Below, piece by piece: positions 18,828-25,208 of a stretch of 25,208 nt of DNA (its first letter is position 1; the number at the start of each line of letters is the position of its first letter). The DNA comes from Nemertoderma westbladi (Eukaryota; Xenacoelomorpha; Nemertodermatida; Nemertodermatidae), in NCBI GenBank assembly GCA_032718475.1, contig JAUCBJ010004987.1, positions 1 through 25,208 of the forward strand, read 5' to 3'. A program made the position numbers and the translations under genes. The notes below the pieces were generated by a model that worked only from the letters and a program-made list of their open reading frames with translations, was not told the origin of the DNA and did no database searches.

Positions 18828-21338
18828 TCATGTCTATTATATACGTCAAGTACGGGTAATAAAATGTCAAAGTGTCAGAATGTCGAAATGTCAAACTACT
18901 ATACTATATATATACCCTAACCGGTACAAATAAAATCAAAAGGTATATAATAAAATAATAATAATTCAGCCTACCGGCTAAATCTGTACAAATAAGTGAG
19001 ATAATGGTATATGCTACCAAAATGTAGATCAACAAGTACAAATAATAGGCAAAACAGCAATGTCTGATGGGAAAATACGTACCAACAAACACACTAATTA
19101 GACAGTAGAACTCATAAATTTTGAGTACTACTGTGCTCTAAGTTTGAACGACACGAGTCGTAAAACTTACGCTCCTTTGATATTCCAGTCGTACAAATTC
19201 CCAGATATAAACCGGATGTGAATTTTGCCGTTTCCAGCATCGCGGACGAATTTTGTGTCTCCCAAACTTGCGAAAAACCGCCTAATCCCTCGATACGGTC
19301 CAGAAATGAGTTCTTGAGTCCTGAAAAGTCGAAGGTGAGAGTTTTACTTCTACTCTACGAAAAATCTTCCTAGGTACCGATACAAATTGGTCTTTAAACC
19401 TTATGTACCTTTTCAAGTACCGAAAAATAACACCGCACACACATGGCGTAAAATAAGTATTTACAAGAATATACATTTTCAGAATAGACAATTCCTACTA
19501 AATATTTAATAAGAATATGTATTACTGAAAAGTCCAGTAGTATACCGCCTACCGCATCCTAGTAACAATGTACCTTACTGTAGGATCTAGTAGTGTATAC
19601 GGGCTTGTACAGTATCTGACAATAAATCCCAGTCCAGCGTGTCTAAATAAACAGATACTAAATATGCAAACTAATACTGGCGAGTAACGGAGCCTGGTGT
19701 CTATTCTAATACGTGGACGAGTCAAATGCCCAGGCGAACTAGACAAAACAGGATACCCGGCCTCTAACCGGTGAGACAGATGTACAGTCTACAGTAACAG
19801 ACCAAACTCACGCGAAAACAATCCCCGCGCAGCGAATCCTAACTATCGCTAATGGACCTAAATACCGTAAACTTGCCGCGGTATGATTTATATGGGTTAT
19901 ATACGAGCTAATGGGTTAACAACCTAGCGTAATGATACTGCCACTGACTGACAAAGCAGTCAAAAGGGGGTGGTGCCTAAAGTATCAATACTACTACTCA
20001 GATAGGAAAATAGCAGTCAAAAGGGGTTGCATGACTAAATAACTCTTGCTGTAAATCAAATACTTCCTAAAATTATAAATACGAATGGTAGATCTGTAGG
20101 ATGTCTCTTACCGAAAGTAACCTAAAGTAATCTATAGCTAGTAGGTTTCAAAGGGGTATATATGTTTTAGGGCGTGTATGTGTGTTACGAATAAAACAAT
20201 TTTGGTGGATCTTAATTTTACTAGGTTTTAGTGATTTTAATCAAAAACAATACTTACAAACTGACTCAAAGCTCTCTCCTCCTTATCCACAACTCAACCG
20301 GGCAATTACGGTGTTAGTAACTACACCCGTGATTGGCACTAAATACCAGATTCTGGTTGTAAGATAAGATAATAGTTGTTAATTACTACCGTACGTAGCT
20401 GATCTGGTATACTAATTTGATTCTAGAACTTTGTTACTGCAGTGGTTAGCAGTAAATACCTATCAGTACGTGGCAAGGCGCGGTAGGATGTTAGTAACCT
20501 CCCTAGGCCAAGCATGTGCCGGTAGCAGAAAGCTGCTCCTTGCCTGACTAAATATTTCGGACTCAGACAGGAGCACTGACTGTATATACTACAAGGTGAA
20601 CCAGTACGGAACTGTCAGTACTGCAAATCACTAAATTATAGAGCATGTGCTATCCACACCTAAAGTGTACTTGCGTGTACTAACGAACAGCAATAACTCA
20701 CACCTGTAATACATGCAGGTCAACCCAGGGGTTTTTGTCAGCGCACTATCTGAATCTAAAGTATTTGATCCTAAATTTTATGGCGTCCCATGATGGCGTC
20801 ACGATTTACCCTGATCTAAAGGTCAAGGGCATCAAACAAAGTCTTACCTTCCTCTGACGTGGGCGTGGTATGGCAAGGATCATGCTTCGAATGGGGCGGG
20901 CAGGCGAATTTAATGTGGGCGCTCAGTGTGTTGTGGACATCTTTTCCCTAGAGTTGCTGACGGCCTAACTGCTTAGGCAGCCATTTCCCAAATGCTTGAC
21001 TGTCCCAAAGGTGGATCGAGTAAAATATACATGTCCAGGTTTACAGTATATTTATGTAATTTACAAACTTATCAACTTTACTTTACAAATAATAACCAAA
21101 GGGTAAAGGATGATAGATTAGTACAAGTGATGACCAAAAGGCAAACCGGCCCTTATATAGCAAATCTGGGACATAGAATCCACTAGAACATTCCAGGACA
21201 TTCCATGGCCTCACATTGGAGCAATAAGATGTTCGATGCCCTATGATTGGCCCAACTCATCATTCCACATGTTGTACGCACCTTATTGACCTATCTAGTT
21301 TAATCAAATCGAAAATTAATAGCCCAAAAATGCAAATT
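18828..21338. other. non-coding intron; possibly the BEL/Pao leader and LTR
   Basis: A 2.5 kb stretch upstream of the antisense gag should contain that element's leader and 5' LTR, but I found no convincing TG...CA boundary or primer-binding site. A 15-bp direct repeat AGCAGTCAAAAGGGG occurs at 19955 and 20012. Short open frames here (for example 20182-20367 and 20992-21186 on the + strand) show no domain. Confidence 0.45.
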
Positions 21339-21418
21339 CCCGACCAGGATTCGAACCAAAGACCTACCTATAATGTAACCAACACCTTAACCCATCTGAC
21401 CACTGCGCCAATAGAGTC
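21339..21418 (-). repeat. tRNA-like SINE head (Pol III A and B boxes)
   Basis: On the minus strand an A-box-like TGGCGCAGTGG (21410-21400) is followed about 43 bases later by a B-box GGTTCGAATCC (21357-21347). The acceptor and T stems do not pair well, so I read it as a tRNA-derived SINE or tRNA pseudogene, not a working tRNA gene. It lies ~290 bp upstream of the last lectin exon, in the opposite orientation to the host gene. Confidence 0.65.
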
Positions 21419-21708
21419 ACCAATGAACTAATACTTACTAATAGGAATAGGCATATTACATTACTACAAATTAAGTCAAAATTCGTCGGATTTAGAAAGT
21501 TTTTACGCGGTACTATAAATTGCTACCTAACAGTGAAATATTCCATCAAAAAAATACTTACTGACTGGTAAGCCTAATAATTCACTGTACTAGTATACTG
21601 AATGCCTCCGCACCAAAAACGAATCTGTACTTTCTGCCTTTGGGTTAGTATTGTTGCTACCAACTATATGGCAATCCAGAATCATCCTCCTCAATTAATT
21701 ACTTACAG

Positions 21709-21879
21709 GTTTATCTGAGTAACAGCATTAGTGACCTCTATAACATTGCAACAACAGCAACTTACAATTGTGGTACCATAAGTTCTTCTAACTACATAAT
21801 CACCGTGAACTGCGACAGCAATCGAGGTCAATATCTTGTAGTCAACCAGCCCTCTGGTACTCCATTAACTCTGTGTGAG
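21709..21879 (+). CDS. F-type lectin (FTP) domain, C-terminal exon
   Basis: A 171-nt exon, phase 0 at both ends, with an ATTACTTACAG acceptor and a GTAAGT donor (21880). The peptide begins VYLSNSISDLYNIA and continues through YNCGT, ITVNCDSNRGQYLVV and ends SGTPLTLCE. This is the second half of the lectin fold: the paired cysteines, the G-[RQ]-Y-[LV]-V-V strand and the final LTLCE strand that in the family is usually followed by VEV. It continues the exon at 6224 across a 15.3 kb intron. The next exon, expected to start with the VEV-type end of the domain, was not found before the window ends. Confidence 0.92.
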
Positions 21880-22750
21880 GTAAGTTATTAAATTCTAGTG
21901 TCGAAACCATATTGGATCCATTTTGGATCCATACAGCTAAAATAACAGTGATTAAATGAAATATATAATTTACAAATTAAAATATAAAATGCAAAAAAAA
22001 TACTAACAAACAGCTTCGAATAAAGTCCCACCTTGGTATAGTGGTTACATTTGTTGTATTTAATTCAAATTTATTATGAGGTCATGGGTTCGATCCTGAT
22101 AATTATTTTAGGTTACCTAACAAGATCAAAGTATAATAAGGAGTTTTTGGTGGTTACAGGAGGCGTCAAAACATCCTAATTTCAAGCAGTCACTGATTAA
22201 TGAATCTACCACTGATTAATCATCTAGAATTCATCGTAGTTAATTTGTTTGCTAATTACTATCGGTTTCATAATACATTAATATGTAGCTACTTAGTAGG
22301 GCTTAGGACTTTAATTGTGCTTAATATAATAACAATAATAGTAGGCTAATTAGGATATGGATCAGTTATATTGTGCACCCCATGTATAATAATAATATGG
22401 TCTGGTGTAAAGAATGAAATAAAATAAAATAATTGACGGACATAAAACATGTTATGTATGCAAGTAATTTGGTTATGGTGTTTTAATAACTACATCAAAT
22501 AATAATTAATAAGAAAGTACAGTAACATGCAATTACAATTTTGCTGTTAGCTGTAAGCTACTGGTATCAGTATTGGGCCTAACTGTGAAGATATTTTTTG
22601 GAGTATTAGTTGCCGGTCCTGCCCGGTACGCTAGCGGTACTGGTCAGCCGGTAGGCTTAGGCTACCAATATCATTTATTCTCTGCTGTCCACTCAACCAG
22701 TTACAGAGTTGCAGTCGTTGTCTGCTTCCTGCTAAATTAATAAAGATTAA
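21880..22750. other. intron sequence with one tRNA-like fragment
   Basis: AT-rich DNA following the GTAAGT donor. Apart from the tRNA-like sequence near 22030-22100 and a doubled CACTGATTAAT at 22191 and 22211, nothing is recognised. Confidence 0.55.
22029..22105 (+). repeat. tRNA-like SINE head (degenerate)
   Basis: TTGGTATAGTGGTTA (A-box type, about 22033-22047) and GGGTTCGATCC (B-box, about 22086-22096) are spaced as in a tRNA. The T and acceptor stems pair poorly, so this is a SINE head or tRNA pseudogene. It differs in sequence from the one at 21339, so the two come from different tRNA ancestors. Confidence 0.6.
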
Positions 22751-22762
22751 TGGATTACCCTA
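22751..22762 (+). repeat. target-site duplication, left copy (TGGATTACCCTA), LINE-A
   Basis: An identical 12-mer lies at 25072-25083, directly after the TAG-repeat tail of LINE-A. Its length matches the 12-bp duplication around LINE-B. Confidence 0.9.
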
Positions 22763-25071
22763 AAGGGAAGCTATGGACCTTTCAATACCCTAATGGAACC
22801 AAAGCACAACTGGATTACATCCTCATAAACAAAAAGTGGAGAAACAGCATGATCAACTGCGAGGCATACAGCTCGTTCAACCTAATTGGTTCGGACCACA
22901 GAATTGTGACTGCAGAGATCAGACTCAGTTTGAGAGCCAGCAAACCCAGGACAAGCAAGCAAATCAAATATGACTGGGAAAAACTCAGAACTGACAATGC
23001 TGTAAAGGATGCTTATACAGTAGAAGTTCAAAACCGCTTTGAAGCAGTTCAGTCAATGGATGAAGACCAATCCACCAATTCAATATACCAGAATATAATA
23101 ACAGCCCACAAGGAATCAGCTAAGAGGCATATCCCCCAGAAACCCAAACGAAAACAATATGTGCCATGGCAAAACTCTGAGGTTACTTGCAAGAGAGAAG
23201 ATCTTAAGATAGCCTACAAAGTTAAAACCGAACAATCAACAACCGAAAACATTAACAAGGTTGAGAAAGCTAAGGACGATCTTAAATTGGCCTACAACAT
23301 CAGCCAGGAAAAGTACATACAGGATAAAACTGAAGCAATTACAACTGCTCACATACAGCAACAATCAAGACTTACCTGGCAAACTGTAAATGAGGTATCT
23401 GGTCGGAAAAGTTGTGCAAAGGGGCGCCTCAAAGCCGATAGTCCTGAAGAACGTGTTGGGAAGTGGAAAAAGCACTTCAGCAACTTGCTTGGGCAGCCAC
23501 CAAACATCGAGGTCAGCCCTACAAGGAAAATATATGACAAGACACTACCTATAGAAACAGGGGACTTCACACCTGCCGAACTCCAAAGAAGCATTAAAAG
23601 CATGTCCAATAATAAAGCGAGTGGATTAGATGAAATCCCAGCGGAGGTATGGAAAACCGGAGTGCTAAACAGACCATTATTGAATGTTTGCAACCGGATG
23701 TTAAAAGGGGAAAAGCCACCACCAATTTGGACTAAAGGTCAACTAAAGCCTCTCCCCAAGAAAGGAGACCTCGGCATACCAACAAACTATCGTGGGATCT
23801 GTCTGCTTGTGGTAGCTGCCAAAATATACAATAAAATGATTCTATATAGGATTAGGCCTCACATAGAGAAACTACTGCGTAAGAGCCAAAACGGATTTCG
23901 ACCAAGTAGATCAACAATAGCTCAGATACTTGCACTACGGAGACTGATTGAAGGAATTAAGTCAAAGAATCTCCCCGCTGTCATGACTTTTGTGGACTTC
24001 AAGAAGGCATTCGACTCCATCCATAGAGGTAAAATGCTTGAAATCCTAAGAGCTTATGGAATACCAGAAGTAATTGTTGCTGGCATTGGATTGTTATATT
24101 GTGACACAGAAGCGCAGGTACTCTCACCAGATGGTGAAACTGAGTTTTTCTCAATCCTGGCTGGCGTACTGCAAGGTGACACATTAGCACCATTACTATT
24201 TGTAATTGTGCTGGATTACGCAATGAGGACGGCCACAAAGGGTGAAGACCTGGGATTCACACTTCAAGAACGCAGAAGTAGTAGATATCCGGCAACTACA
24301 GTCACAGACACCGACTTTGCGGATGACATCGCCCTGCTCTCTAATACCCTAGCAGATGCACAGCTTCTACTAAATAAAGTGGAGAGGGCTGCTAAGGAGG
24401 TTGGATTGCATATAAATGCTACAAAGACCGAATTCATGACCTTTAATGTTGATGGAAACTTGACAACCATTGATAATAATCAACTAAGGAAGGTCGATGA
24501 CTTCCAGTACCTTGGATCATGGATAGAGAGTAGCAAAAAGGACATAGAAGTTAGGAAAGCAAAGGCTTGGGTAGCTCTATCAAAAATGGATACCATCTGG
24601 AAATCAGATCTCTCCAGGCACCTGAAGACTAAGTTCTTTCGAGCCACAGTGGAAAGTGTATTTTTATATGGGGGTGAGACCTGGACACTGACTAAATCAC
24701 TTGAACAACGAATTGATGGTTGCTACACAAGACTACTAAGGGCAGCCCTAAACATCAGCTGGAGACAACACATGACAAACGCCGAGCTTTATGGTACAAT
24801 ACCACCTGTATCAACCACCCTCCGTGAACGCAGATTAAGATTCAGTGGGCACTGCTGGCGAAGTAAAGACGAGGTCATACCAGATCTACTTTTCTGGCAA
24901 CCAACTCATGGAAAGCGTAGTCGTGGACGACCGGCCATAACATATATAGATCAACTTGAAAGGGATACTGAACTTAGGAGAAACGAAATTGCGACAACTA
25001 TGGAGAATCGGGAAGCCTGGAAGGATCTCATTTCCACTGTCCGAGTTCGCTCGACCTAGTAGTAGTAGTAC
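22763..25071 (+). mobile_element. LINE-A: 5'-truncated non-LTR retrotransposon with open EN(partial)-RT frame
   Basis: An APE-type non-LTR retrotransposon copy, open from its 5' junction to the stop at 25057-25059. The frame starts within the endonuclease: AQLDYILINKKW and the catalytic-His motif SDHRIV (residues 48-53 counting from the ATG at 22750). RT follows with motif A FVDFKKAFDS (Asp about residue 416), motif B GVLQGDTLAP, and motif C FADD (523-526). The C-terminal domain has HCWRSKDE and HGKRSRGRP. The 3' end is a TAG repeat. A 12-bp duplication, TGGATTACCCTA, brackets it (22751-22762 and 25072-25083). The ATG at 22750 lies in host DNA and the duplication, so the first five codons are not LINE sequence. 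Most of the endonuclease is missing, so the copy should not move by itself. Clade is uncertain (RTE/CR1-like group). Confidence 0.92.
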
Positions 25072-25083
25072 TGGATTACCCTA

Positions 25084-25208
25084 GCTAATTTATAGACCTT
25101 TTATTGTACCTGCACCGGTAGGCCCTACTAATTTTCCATCATTTATCAGCAATCAGCCCATCCATCAGCCATTGCATTACCGGTACACCTACCATTGCCA
25201 TAACTGCC
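25084..25208. other. intron or flank sequence, no gene seen
   Basis: A short unique stretch to the window end. Its ACCGGTA/CCGGTAGGC motifs also occur before the LINE (22610-22660), hinting that LINE-A landed inside another repeat. Confidence 0.35.

Noticed and set aside
19950-20040. Polypurine tract plus LTR start (AAAAGGGGG-TGGTGCC)
   Set aside because: It looks like a 3' LTR border on the + strand, but no partner LTR or matching element was found, and the motif is short enough to occur by chance.
21339-21418. Functional tRNA gene
   Set aside because: A and B boxes are present, but the T and acceptor stems do not pair properly, as expected of a SINE head or pseudogene.
22750-22764. ATG at 22750 as the genuine LINE start codon
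   Set aside because: The ATG and next codons lie in host DNA and the target-site duplication; the LINE begins at 22763 in the middle of its endonuclease.

Overview
This window looks like nuclear DNA from an invertebrate animal. It has AT-rich introns with canonical GT...AG splice sites, exons for extracellular metazoan domains, and a dense, nested load of retrotransposons and DNA transposons. The phylum cannot be fixed from the sequence; a cnidarian, sponge, mollusc or other early-branching animal would all fit. There are no bacterial operons, CRISPR arrays or rRNA genes.

The only host gene I can support runs on the + strand and is incomplete at both ends. Four exons join in phase: a thrombospondin type-1 (TSP1) exon (1328-1489), then three exons of one F-type lectin (fucolectin/tachylectin-4, FTP) domain (4282-4331, 6224-6427, 21709-21879). 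The predicted product is a secreted or cell-surface TSP1 + fucose-binding lectin protein. Almost everything else in the window is intron.

Region by region: 1-1327 holds a GC-rich GGTGGCGTCGC minisatellite and upstream non-coding DNA. 1490-4281 is an intron with a foldback-type element (about 2276-3469). 4332-6223 is an intron holding the decayed integrase end of a Ty3/gypsy element. 6428-21708 is a 15.3 kb intron that splits the lectin domain. It contains a 1.7 kb TA-flanked inverted-repeat element (7611-9322), a truncated gypsy gag-protease-RT pseudogene (9750-11873), a LINE fragment (LINE-A, 11874-14612) with a second LINE (LINE-B, 12359-13937) nested in it, and an antisense BEL/Pao-like gag pseudogene (14613-18827). 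That gag is interrupted by an unidentified palindrome-rich segment (about 16160-16976). After it come non-coding DNA and a tRNA-like SINE head. After the last exon, the next intron carries another tRNA-like sequence and a 5'-truncated LINE-A copy with an otherwise open reading frame (22763-25071).

No cooperating set of genes and no convincing new biological system is visible. The most useful observations are structural: the domain-splitting intron used as a transposon landing zone, two LINE insertions with 12-bp target duplications, a three-element truncated junction, a foldback element with a 10-bp flanking duplication, a perfect 33-bp-arm hairpin, and a small palindromic module repeated inside the gag pseudogene.
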